64,000 nucleotides of DNA from Methanovulcanius yangii (lineage in GTDB: Archaea > Halobacteriota > Methanomicrobia > Methanomicrobiales > Methanomicrobiaceae), in assembly GCF_018687785.1 (NCBI RefSeq), contig NZ_LTBL01000001.1:372001-436000 (forward strand). Reading direction: 5' to 3'. The notes beneath the pieces were generated by a model. The model had not been told where the DNA came from. It worked only from the letters and a program-made list of their open reading frames with translations, and searched no databases. This document shows, piece after piece, positions 46,405 through 54,786 of the stretch (positions are counted from its first letter, which is position 1; every line of letters begins with the position of its first letter). Position numbers and translations under genes: made by a program.

Positions 46405-47736
46405 ATGATCGAAAACGATGTTGCACAGATGCTCGAGCGCATACACAACGACGGAATCAAGTTTCTTCGCCTCCAGTTCTCAGATATCGAGGGAATACCA
46501 AAAAATATCGCAATTCCGGTAAACCAGGCAGAAAAGGCACTTACTGATGGTATCGGGTTTGATGGGTCCTCGATTACCGGTTTTGCAAGCATTGAAGCAT
46601 CGGATATGCTCCTCAAGCCGGACCCCCGAACATATACCATTCTTCCCTGGCGACCGGAGGAAGCCCGGGTTGCCCGTTTCATATGTGATGTCCATCTTCC
46701 TGACGGCCGGCCGTTTGAGGGTGATCCCAGATATATTCTGAAAAAGACTCTTTCCAAAGCTGCCGAACTTGGTTTTAGTTTTAATACGGGCCCGGAACTG
46801 GAATTTTTCCTTTTTAGGATGACTGAAGATGGAAAACCCACCACCGCCTATCAGGACGAAGGCGGGTACTTTGACCTCGCCCCGACCGACCTCGCAGAGG
46901 ATGTCCGCCGGGATATTATTCTTGCCCTTACGGACATGGGTTTTGACATCGAGGCCTCCCACCACGAGGTCGCTCAGAGTCAGCATGAAATTGATTTCAA
47001 GTACAGTGATGCCCTGACGACTGCAGACAACGTTGTTACCTTCAAATTCGCAACAAAATCCATAGCGCTGCAGAATGGCCTGCATGCGACATTCATGCCA
47101 AAACCTGTTTATGGTATTAACGGAAGTGGAATGCACATTAATGCATCGCTCTTTAAGGACGGAAAAAATGCATTTTATGATCCGGACGGCCCCCTGCAGC
47201 TCTCCGATACAGCACGGATGTTTATTGCCGGAGTCCTGAAACATATCCGTGGAATTGTCCGTGTCTCCAATCCCATTGTCAACTCCTATAAACGGCTTGT
47301 ACCCGGCTATGAAGCTCCGGTGTACATTGGGTGGAGCGCGAGCAACAGGTCCGCTCTCATTCGGGTACCTGCCCCTCGCGGGTCCAGTACACGTGTCGAA
47401 CTACGCTGTCCGGATCCCTCATGCAATCCGTACCTGACTTTTGCCGTCATTCTGGCAGCAGGTCTGGACGGAATTAAAAACGGTCTTGCTGCACCCGGCA
47501 GTACGGATAAGAATATCTTTGCCATGACTCCGGAAGATCTTGCCGCAGAGGGCATTGACATGCTGCCGGGTGATCTCCATACCGCAAACCAGTACATGCT
47601 TTCGGATCACATCATCTGTGAAACATTGGGCTCTCATGTGGTGGCGGGTCTGGATGCCATCGCCCGGAGCGAATGGGATGCATTCCGGACCGCTGTTCAT
47701 CCCTGGGAAGTCGAGCAGTACCTCTCAAGGTACTAA
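46405..47736 (+). CDS. glnA: Glutamine synthetase type I (second copy)
   Basis: The 443-residue enzyme is a paralogue of the protein at 36914-38248. FDGSSITGFASIEASDM, NTGPELEFFLFRM, NGSGMHINASLFKDG and RVPAPRGSSTRVELRC are all intact. Differences are spread across the protein, with more in the C-terminal third (for example DLAAEGIDMLPGDLH). It is divergent from the glutamate synthase operon, making a compact GS-GOGAT pair, and is followed 144 bp later by amt2. The TATA spacing suggests a very short leader. Confidence 0.97.
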   Translation: MIENDVAQMLERIHNDGIKFLRLQFSDIEGIPKNIAIPVNQAEKALTDGIGFDGSSITGFASIEASDMLLKPDPRTYTILPWRPEEARVARFICDVHLPDGRPFEGDPRYILKKTLSKAAELGFSFNTGPELEFFLFRMTEDGKPTTAYQDEGGYFDLAPTDLAEDVRRDIILALTDMGFDIEASHHEVAQSQHEIDFKYSDALTTADNVVTFKFATKSIALQNGLHATFMPKPVYGINGSGMHINASLFKDGKNAFYDPDGPLQLSDTARMFIAGVLKHIRGIVRVSNPIVNSYKRLVPGYEAPVYIGWSASNRSALIRVPAPRGSSTRVELRCPDPSCNPYLTFAVILAAGLDGIKNGLAAPGSTDKNIFAMTPEDLAAEGIDMLPGDLHTANQYMLSDHIICETLGSHVVAGLDAIARSEWDAFRTAVHPWEVEQYLSRY

Positions 47737-47880
47737 TTTTTCCCTGAAATCTGATCGTAATTCTCAATTAAATGGTGGTATCGTGATTTTTCCATTCATG
47801 GATTTCCTATGTGCCATGCCATTCAGCATGAAATTCAATTTTAGGATCTCTTCTTTCCCCCACCCGGAGCTGGTTATGAA

Positions 47881-49077
47881 ATGGTAGCTGATAGCGGTGA
47901 TATTTCCTTTTTGCTGGTTGCAACGGCGATGGTCATTCTGATGACCCCCGGTGTCGGTCTGTTCTATGGCGGTCTTGTCCGTAAAAAGAATCTGATTTCG
48001 ATGATCGGGCTCTGCTTCATTTCGCTTGCGGTCGTTACCGTTCAATGGACCCTCTTTGGATATACCCTCGCGTTTGGCCCTGATATCGGCGGGATAATCG
48101 GGGGGGCGGATTATATCGGGCTGGTTGGGGTAAACGGTGAGAGCGGAACAATTCCCGACCTTCTCTTCATGATATTTCAGCTCTCATTTGCAGCGATTGC
48201 CCTTGCAATCATCACATCGGCGGTTGCTGAACGCGTCAAACTCAGCGCGTTTATTCTCTTCGGCCTGCTTTGGACAACTCTCGTTTATGACCCGCTTGCC
48301 CACTGGGTATGGGGAGGGGGGTGGATGTCCATGATGGGGATCTACGATTTTGCCGGCGGGATTGTGGTTCATATCAGTGCAGGATTTGGTGCACTTGCAC
48401 TTGCGCTGGTTGTTGGAAAGAGAAGGGGGTATAATGAGTACGTGCTTGAGCCGCACAACATCGCGATGACCCTTCTCGGTGGTGCACTGCTGTGGTTTGG
48501 ATGGTTTGGCTTTAACGGGGGGAGTGCCCTTGCGGCGGACATGGTTGCCGTCAATGCAATCGTCGTTACCAACATAGCAGCATGTTGTGGGGCTCTCTCA
48601 TGGATGGCAGTGTCATGGTATATGGACAAGCCAAGTACATTAGGACTGATCAGTGGTGCGATAGCAGGTCTTGGCGCAATTACTCCCGCGGCGGGATTTG
48701 TCAGTCCTTTGAGTGCCGTTGTCATCGGGACGGTGTCGGGTCTCCTGTGTTATGGAGCCATGATATTTCGGATACGAAGAAACTGGGACGAAAGTCTGGA
48801 CGCCTGGGCCATCCATGGTGTCGGAGGAACGTGGGGGACGATTGCAATTGGAATATTTGCCCTGTCAGCAATTGGTGGTGTCTCCGGAATTCTGGAAGGC
48901 TCTCCGGCACAACTGTTCATTCAGGTTGCAGGTGTGGTGATAAGTATCGTCTACGCCTTCGGGATGACATGGGTACTGGCCAAAGTCGTCAATGCAACGG
49001 TTGGTCTTCGGGTAACTTCCCAGGAGGAGTATGTCGGCCTTGATATTGCACAGCATGGGGAATCCATGGAGGCATGA
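47881..49077 (+). CDS. amt: Ammonium transporter Amt (second copy)
   Basis: This 398-residue protein is a paralogue of amt1. Pore histidines are in [15 protein letters not shown] and [13 protein letters not shown], and the canonical AER motif is intact ([12 protein letters not shown]). The C-terminal tail [17 protein letters not shown] fits GlnK interaction. Unlike amt1, no glnK follows, so it would depend on the GlnK encoded at 39575 or elsewhere. Start ATG 47881 directly precedes [11 protein letters not shown]. Confidence 0.96.
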   Translation: MVADSGDISFLLVATAMVILMTPGVGLFYGGLVRKKNLISMIGLCFISLAVVTVQWTLFGYTLAFGPDIGGIIGGADYIGLVGVNGESGTIPDLLFMIFQLSFAAIALAIITSAVAERVKLSAFILFGLLWTTLVYDPLAHWVWGGGWMSMMGIYDFAGGIVVHISAGFGALALALVVGKRRGYNEYVLEPHNIAMTLLGGALLWFGWFGFNGGSALAADMVAVNAIVVTNIAACCGALSWMAVSWYMDKPSTLGLISGAIAGLGAITPAAGFVSPLSAVVIGTVSGLLCYGAMIFRIRRNWDESLDAWAIHGVGGTWGTIAIGIFALSAIGGVSGILEGSPAQLFIQVAGVVISIVYAFGMTWVLAKVVNATVGLRVTSQEEYVGLDIAQHGESMEA

Positions 49078-49080
49078 CAG

Positions 49081-49146
49081 GGGTGCCTTGGCACTACCCT
49101 GATTGGTCAACCGGGTTGTTGACAGGGAAAGGGAAAAGGCGCCTTT
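49081..49146 (+). terminator. Clustered hairpins downstream of amt2
   Basis: Three structures lie in tandem: an imperfect GGGTGCC/GGCACTACCC hairpin at about 49081-49100, GTCAAC-N6-GTTGAC at 49106-49123, and the 12-bp perfect palindrome AAAGGC/GCCTTT at 49135-49146. They probably end the glnA2-amt2 transcript. Confidence 0.45.
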
Positions 49147-49201
49147 GATGGACATGATTAAATAGGTCACATTCTTATGTTGGCTCCAGAGAGGAAATTG
49201 T

Positions 49202-49972
49202 ATGAAATACCGAGGTGTCCTTTTTGATATTGATGGCGTCCTGTATACCGGCGGGAAAGTGATTGACGGGGCACCAGCTATACTGGATGATCTCCGTGCC
49301 CATGACATTCCGTTCAGGTGTATTTCAAATACGACCCGCTCATCGCGTGCGACAATTGCACAGCGCCTGGAAAAAATGGGTTTCTCCATCTCTGCAGAAC
49401 ACATTTTCACTCCGGCCGTTGCGGCGGCATCATATCTGATTTCCGCCGGAATATACCGGTGCTTGTTTCTTACGGCACACGATGTAATGGAGGATATGAT
49501 GATCTCCGGCATCGAGAGTACGGGGAAGGACGCCGGGGCCGTGGTTGTCGGCGATGCCGGGGACCGTTTTACCTACAACATGATGAATGAGGCATTTCGT
49601 GCTCTCATCTCCGGCGCCGAACTTATTGCTCTTGAACGGGACAGGTACTGGATGGATGAGGATGGGCTCTCTCTCTCTGCTGGTCCTTTTGTCGCAGGCC
49701 TTGAATATGCATCAGGAGTGCATGCCTCTCTTGTCGGCAAACCCTATCGGGAATTTTTTGAAGCCGCTCTTCATTCTCTGGGGTATTCCGCGTCTGAGGT
49801 GCTGATGGTCGGTGATGATATCATCACAGATATCGGGGGGGCTCAGGCAGCGGGAATCGATGCTGCATTGGTCCGCACGGGCAAATTCAGGGAAGAATTA
49901 TTTAGGGAATCCGGGATTGACCCGGATTATATCATCGATTCGGTGCTCTGTCTTTATGACATCATTGCATGA
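49202..49972 (+). CDS. HAD superfamily IIA phosphatase (LHPP/TIGR01458-like)
   Basis: The 256-residue protein has HAD motif I DIDGVLYTGG (nucleophile Asp near residue 10) and motif II with SNTTRSS. Motif IV is MVGDDIITDIGGAQAAG near residue 205, with LVGKPYREFF providing the Lys. The IIA cap is placed between motifs II and III. Family members dephosphorylate small phosphoesters; the substrate here is unknown. A clear ribosome-binding GAGAGGAAA precedes the ATG. Confidence 0.9.
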   Translation: MKYRGVLFDIDGVLYTGGKVIDGAPAILDDLRAHDIPFRCISNTTRSSRATIAQRLEKMGFSISAEHIFTPAVAAASYLISAGIYRCLFLTAHDVMEDMMISGIESTGKDAGAVVVGDAGDRFTYNMMNEAFRALISGAELIALERDRYWMDEDGLSLSAGPFVAGLEYASGVHASLVGKPYREFFEAALHSLGYSASEVLMVGDDIITDIGGAQAAGIDAALVRTGKFREELFRESGIDPDYIIDSVLCLYDIIA

Positions 49973-50041
49973 GCGCCAATTTTTATCGAAAGAGTAAATG
50001 ATCGATTGCGAATGACCAATACAATATTGGAATAATATTTT

Positions 50042-51742
50042 TCACCTGTTTCTCCGCGTCAGGATATTTTTCCTTTTTTCCAGTTCTCTTCTGTCCCTGA
50101 CAACTTCAACGGGTTCTTCCGTACAGGGGTCATATCCGAGATAATACATGGCAGTTGAACGGGTGAGCGGTGACGGGGTGAATATCTGGAACTGGTTGCC
50201 ATAGAGACAGTAGTGGTTCAGGAAGTCCCTCGTTCGGTAAATGTCCTCCTCATTCTCACCGGGATGACCGACAATAATATACGGCACAAGCCTGCGCGAT
50301 ACCTTCTCTTCCCTGCAGATACGTTCATACAGATGATGGAACTCGCCAAACACACTGGTGGGTGATTTATGCATGTGGCGAAGTACCCTGTCGCTTCCGG
50401 ACTCGGGAGCCACTTTCATGTTCCCGGAAATATTCTCCTTCAGAATCTTTCGCAGAAAATATTCCGGAAGCACGGGGGATTCAAATCGCAATCCCGACCC
50501 GATAAAAACATGTCGAACACCCGGGCACTCTGCAGCGGTGTCGAGCAATGTCTGGTAGTCCCTGATGCCGGGAAGTAGGTTTTTACATCCGCTGCCATCC
50601 TTGAGGCAATCGTGGGTTATACATCCTCCGATGATGCATTGAGAGCCATACATATTCGCTGATGGGCCGCCTATGTCGGTGATGGTTCCCCCGAAACCAG
50701 GGACCTTTGTTATCGATCGAATTTCCCGTTCAATCGAATTTTTACTTCTGGAAACGATATCCGGACCCTGGTGGGAGGTGATGGCGCAGAATGCGCAATT
50801 TCCATAACAGCCACGATGCGCTGTAACAGAGTCACGAATCATCCGGTAGGCAGGAACATCATGATATTTTGGATGTGGCATCCGGGTATATGGCAGGTCA
50901 TACACCGCATCCAGCTCCTCTGTTGTCAACGGGGATGCGGGGAACTGCACCAGATAGCGCGTGTCCTGTTTCTGTATGATGATTCTGCTCCTGTTCAATT
51001 TTTCAAAATCACAATATGCCCTGGCAAATGATTCTTTGTTCGTGCGAGCTTCCTCATAGGACGGAAGTTCAACAGGGGATGAAAGATCATCGGTCCCTCT
51101 CAGGGCGACTGCAGTGCCGGGAATCTGTTGATCTGCAAGGATGGCCCCATTGCGGAGCGCCGAAACCGCCTCCAGAAGAGGATACTCCCCCATGCCGTGA
51201 ATCAGAAGGTCGGCCTTGCTGTCAAAAAGAATGCTCCGTCGTACCGTGTCTGACCACCAGTCATAGTGAGCAATGCGCCGGAGTGATGCTTCGATGCCTC
51301 CGATAATAATGGGGGTCCCTTTGCAGGCTGCACGAATCTGGCTGCAATATACCTGGACTGTTCTGTCCGGGCGTATTCTGTATCTTTTTGCATCCCCCTT
51401 TTTCGAAAAGTACGGGTCAGCACCATCGCAATACGGGTCGTCCTTACGGGGAATTCCCACTGCAGTGTAGTTGATCACCATTGAATCCATTGCGCCGCCG
51501 GAAACCGCAAATGCCAGGTTTGGCCTTCCGAATTCCATAAATGAATCGGAATCCTTCCATCTCGGCTGCGACAGGATGCCCACCCTGAATCCATGCGATT
51601 CGAGGAACCTGCCCAGTACAGCCATCCCGAATGAAGGATGATCGATATATGCATCGGGGGTGACGATGACGATATCGCAATTATCCCACCCGCGACGTTT
51701 CATCTCCTTTGCAGAGGTTGGAAGGAATGCATCGGATTTCAT
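50042..51742 (-). CDS. ygiQ: YgiQ family radical SAM protein (UPF0313)
   Basis: The 566-residue protein has the radical SAM motif CYGNCAFC (C-x3-C-x2-C) near residue 316, preceded by AYRMIRDSVTAHRG. A B12-binding-like N-terminal region includes VVTPDAYIDHPSFGMAVLGR and GGIEASLRRIAHYDWW. Biochemical role is unknown. It stands alone, 82 bp from the next minus-strand gene, with which it probably does not share a promoter. A conserved C-terminal HPGENEEDI stretch fits the family. Confidence 0.92.
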   Translation of the reverse strand: MKSDAFLPTSAKEMKRRGWDNCDIVIVTPDAYIDHPSFGMAVLGRFLESHGFRVGILSQPRWKDSDSFMEFGRPNLAFAVSGGAMDSMVINYTAVGIPRKDDPYCDGADPYFSKKGDAKRYRIRPDRTVQVYCSQIRAACKGTPIIIGGIEASLRRIAHYDWWSDTVRRSILFDSKADLLIHGMGEYPLLEAVSALRNGAILADQQIPGTAVALRGTDDLSSPVELPSYEEARTNKESFARAYCDFEKLNRSRIIIQKQDTRYLVQFPASPLTTEELDAVYDLPYTRMPHPKYHDVPAYRMIRDSVTAHRGCYGNCAFCAITSHQGPDIVSRSKNSIEREIRSITKVPGFGGTITDIGGPSANMYGSQCIIGGCITHDCLKDGSGCKNLLPGIRDYQTLLDTAAECPGVRHVFIGSGLRFESPVLPEYFLRKILKENISGNMKVAPESGSDRVLRHMHKSPTSVFGEFHHLYERICREEKVSRRLVPYIIVGHPGENEEDIYRTRDFLNHYCLYGNQFQIFTPSPLTRSTAMYYLGYDPCTEEPVEVVRDRRELEKRKNILTRRNR

Positions 51743-51798
51743 GCCAGAGGAGCTGTATTTGGAAAAATACCCTTTTGATATTCATTGATGTCGGAGGG

Positions 51799-51805
51799 AA
51801 AAAAA
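51799..51805 (-). terminator. T-run after FMN-binding glutamate-synthase-like gene
   Basis: On the minus strand a run of seven T follows the stop of the 51824-53413 gene by about 18 nt and precedes ygiQ, a plausible transcription terminator. Confidence 0.5.
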
Positions 51806-51823
51806 GAATGGGATAGTGTATGA

Positions 51824-53413
51824 TTATCCGTCGAGAATCTCGTATGCCTCTGAACGGTAGGAGTCCATGACATACGGGATTCCGGAGATCTTTGCTGCTT
51901 CTTCGGTAAGGGAGAAGACGTCCTTGCGGGAGACAGAACTGAGGCTGAAGTTGCGGCTTCCTGCCATAATCTGCTGCATGCCGGTCTTGAAGCGCTGGGC
52001 GTAGGTGTAGATGCCGATAGCACCGAGCGGGATTTCATTGATTCTCTCGCCATATTTCTCCTTGAGTTCTTCGTAGGTGACAAAGATCTCTTCGACCGTT
52101 GTTCCGTATTTGGAAACGGTCTTGGGGAGTTCGCCCTTCTCGAGCCACTTGCCGATGTTCTTACCGACCATGCCCGGGATCATCAGGCCACGGCCCATGC
52201 AGACCGCCTTGAAGTACGGTGCGCCCATGGCGAGTGCCTTGAATGCGTTTGCTTCGTCGCCGAATCCTCCTGCGATCGCAAGGTCGGGTACGCGCAGACC
52301 CTTCTTCTCAAGTTCCTGAGCAAATTCGTAGGTGAGAGACTGGAGGTAGAACGTCGGGATACCCCATTCATTCATCATCGGCCACGGGCTCATACCAGTG
52401 CCGCCGGGTGCACCGTCAATGGTGAGCAGGTCGATCTTTGCCTCTGCACAATAGCGCATTGCCATTGCAAGTTCTTTCATGGAGTAGGCGCCGGTCTTGA
52501 GTGTGACACGCTTGAATCCAATGTCGCGCAGGCGGTCGACTTCCTCGAGGAATCCTTCCTTGCTTACGAATCCAAGACGGGAGTGGCGCTCGAATTCCTT
52601 AATTGCACCGTCCCTGTATGCTGCCTGAATATCAGCCCGGGTGGGGTCCGGAAGGACGATATATCCGCGTCTCTTCAGTTCAAGGGCCCGCTCAAGAGCA
52701 CTGACTTTGATTTCGCCACCGATACACTTTGCACCCTGGCCCCATTTCAGTTCGAGGGTTTCGAGCTCGTGCTTCGCAGAGACATATTCCGCGGTTCCAA
52801 GCCGCGTGTCCTCGACATTCATCTGGACTAAGATCTCTCCGTACCCTTCGTGGAACTTCTTGTAGGTGTTGATCCTACGATCCATTTCGGGTGATTCAAC
52901 GACTTTGTGGTTCGAGTCGAGTTTGAGCTGCGGGTCAACACCGCAGACGTTCTCACCACAGACGAGGGTGATACCGGAGATGGCCGCACCGACAGCAAAG
53001 TGCTCCCAGTTGGCACGGGCAATTTCCGTGGAACCGAGTGCACCGGTGAAGATCGGTACTTTCATCGGGACCTTGATATCCCAGCCGTATTCGGTTCCTA
53101 CATTGACATCATCGAAGACGGCGGTGTCAGGGTTTGCTTCCACGCCTTCGGGAAGGCCGTTTGCACCGACTGCATATCCGTGAATGTTCAGGTGCGAGTA
53201 ATCGACCGGATAGTTTTTGTCTGCGCCTGCCGTGATCTCTCCGAAGGGACCGGGGTAGAGTACTTCGCGCCCGCGGAAGGATGAAAGCCAGATTTCACAG
53301 TTACCTTTACATCCGTCGACACAACGTGTGCAGATACCTGATACGGGTGCTACATTGCGTGAACGGTTCGAGGTGTGAACCGCCTCGTTTGCATTAGGCT
53401 GTCTTAGGTTCAT
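51824..53413 (-). CDS. FMN-binding glutamate-synthase-family protein
   Basis: The protein has about 529 residues. An N-terminal Cys cluster (GICTRCVDGCKGNC) precedes an FMN-binding TIM barrel related to glutamate synthase: LKWGQGAKCIGGEIK, TIDGAPGGTGMSPWPMMNE and AIAGGFGDEANAFKALAMGA. The start ATG 53413 is chosen for its AGGAG ribosome-binding site; TTG 53419 would add two residues. It lacks the glutaminase and GXGXG domains, so its substrate is uncertain. An exact NrpR-type palindrome lies about 130 nt upstream, suggesting nitrogen control. Codons are strongly biased, hinting at high expression. Confidence 0.88.
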   Translation of the reverse strand: MNLRQPNANEAVHTSNRSRNVAPVSGICTRCVDGCKGNCEIWLSSFRGREVLYPGPFGEITAGADKNYPVDYSHLNIHGYAVGANGLPEGVEANPDTAVFDDVNVGTEYGWDIKVPMKVPIFTGALGSTEIARANWEHFAVGAAISGITLVCGENVCGVDPQLKLDSNHKVVESPEMDRRINTYKKFHEGYGEILVQMNVEDTRLGTAEYVSAKHELETLELKWGQGAKCIGGEIKVSALERALELKRRGYIVLPDPTRADIQAAYRDGAIKEFERHSRLGFVSKEGFLEEVDRLRDIGFKRVTLKTGAYSMKELAMAMRYCAEAKIDLLTIDGAPGGTGMSPWPMMNEWGIPTFYLQSLTYEFAQELEKKGLRVPDLAIAGGFGDEANAFKALAMGAPYFKAVCMGRGLMIPGMVGKNIGKWLEKGELPKTVSKYGTTVEEIFVTYEELKEKYGERINEIPLGAIGIYTYAQRFKTGMQQIMAGSRNFSLSSVSRKDVFSLTEEAAKISGIPYVMDSYRSEAYEILDG

Positions 53414-53540
53414 TGTCAACTCCTTTGATTGCAGTTATTGGTGCCGCAATAATATTTATGGGAAATTGTTTGGACCCTTGTGCCCCCAACCGTCAAAGAC
53501 CGGGTGCGGCATAGATCTCCACCGGTAGGGTTATACCAAA

Positions 53541-53558
53541 CAGGAATACATTTTCCTG
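53541..53558. promoter_or_regulatory. Exact GGAA-N6-TTCC NrpR-type operator
   Basis: CAGGAA-TACATT-TTCCTG has perfect 6-bp arms and contains the exact methanogen NrpR consensus (GGAA 53543-53546, TTCC 53553-53556). It lies upstream of the FMN-binding glutamate-synthase-like gene on the minus strand. The 8 fixed bases would occur by chance about once per 65 kb. Confidence 0.65.
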
Positions 53559-53693
53559 ATAATGTAAATAAACCTTTTTGTTTAGTATATAGTCTATATT
53601 TCTGTATATATTCGAAAAAAGTCCAATAATTAGCTTAATTTTAAAAAAATGCGGTTAATATAAGTTAAAAGAAAAATTGGGGCGATGAATGGG

Positions 53694-54347
53694 TTATTTA
53701 AATTGGATTCCAACATCCTTCATGCCGTTCAACCGTGCAATATTCAACACGAGCGGTGTTATCCCCTCAATTATCGGTGACATGGACAGGGGGCCGGCAT
53801 CAAACGCCCTGAGATGGGAAACATCCTCCACAATTCCCATGACAAGGTGTTTGGCCGCATCGTCATCACCACACACGGCAACGGAATATTCGAGTTCCTC
53901 ATCGAGTTGTTTCCATTTATTCGCAGCCACATTATTGAATGCGACAACAATACGGGCGGTTTCAGGGAGCATTGCCTTCAGGGCCAGTGCTGCGGAGCCC
54001 TCAGAGGGGGGCTGATAGCTAAAATGATCATTCCGGGCGATAGGATTGATAGGAGAAATAATAATTTTATCTTCAAATCCCGAGAGCGAGTCCACCGTTG
54101 ATTTTAGATGTTTGAAAGGGATTGAGAGAACTACCACATCCCCACCATCGACGGCATCCTGATTTGTTCCTCCGCTACAGGAACAATTCCTGCATCCTCT
54201 CTCTGTGAGGAGGTCAATTGTGCAACTGCTTGTTTCCTCGGCACGATCCCTGTCCCTTGAACCGAGAATAACCTCGTGCTTATGAGAAAGGCGTCTGGCC
54301 AGGCCCTCTCCGATTTCTCCGGTTCCTCCGACAATTCCAATTTTCAT
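53694..54347 (-). CDS. npdG: F420H2:NADP+ oxidoreductase
   Basis: This protein of about 217 residues opens MKIGIVGGTGEIGEGLARRL, the NADP-binding motif of Fno/NpdG, which transfers hydride between F420 and NADP. GSRDRDRAEE is the phosphate-binding segment; SIPFKHLKSTVDSL and VVAFNNVAANKW are conserved downstream. The start at 54347 places the Rossmann motif at the N-terminus; the upstream extension is rejected. It supplies NADPH for biosynthesis. The gene stands alone, preceded by a 439-bp non-coding stretch. Confidence 0.93.
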   Translation of the reverse strand: MKIGIVGGTGEIGEGLARRLSHKHEVILGSRDRDRAEETSSCTIDLLTERGCRNCSCSGGTNQDAVDGGDVVVLSIPFKHLKSTVDSLSGFEDKIIISPINPIARNDHFSYQPPSEGSAALALKAMLPETARIVVAFNNVAANKWKQLDEELEYSVAVCGDDDAAKHLVMGIVEDVSHLRAFDAGPLSMSPIIEGITPLVLNIARLNGMKDVGIQFK

Positions 54348-54786
54348 ACATAATCTCCGGGATGCATTCGGTATCGAAAACTTCTCTGATTGTACATACA
54401 ACTTAGCCGAATATTAGTCTATTTGAATGTTAAGACCATTACTGTGATGAAAGACTAAGGGTATTATAGTAAGAAAATGGGCTATTTATACCATATATAA
54501 CGGCGAAATCATGTATCCCCTTCTCTTCCGGGAGGCGTTGAATTCGACCTGCTACGGGGTGTTCCAGAGTCACTTGATTTCATCAGGGGATGTCTCTCAA
54601 AATTTAAGGTCTTGCCCGTCGTGTCCGGGTTGTCATGTTGCATGCAACCAGAAAAAATTGAAATTCCCGGTACTTCAGGCAGTGAAATTTGGTTCGTGAC
54701 CACCTGGCGCCAGACCCGGAGAATATTGGAAAATTTTTTACCATCCCTCCAACCCCAAAATACTGGCTGGAAGACTGTCTGAAGGC
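54348..54786. other. Intergenic region of 439 bp
   Basis: This region separates npdG from the rubredoxin-ThDP gene, both on the minus strand. It contains a strong AT box (TTTATACCATATATAA, 54485-54500) on the plus strand and a T-run near 54735. A candidate short Cys-rich frame lies between (listed separately). No known RNA fold was recognised. Confidence 0.45.
54511..54699 (+). CDS. Possible leaderless small Cys-rich protein
   Basis: This 62-codon frame begins ATG 54511, about 23 nt after the centre of the box TTTATA. A leaderless transcript is therefore conceivable. The peptide contains CPSCPGCHVAC. There is no ribosome-binding site, and an equally long frame lies on the opposite strand, so it may be chance. 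Confidence 0.2.
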   Translation: MYPLLFREALNSTCYGVFQSHLISSGDVSQNLRSCPSCPGCHVACNQKKLKFPVLQAVKFGS

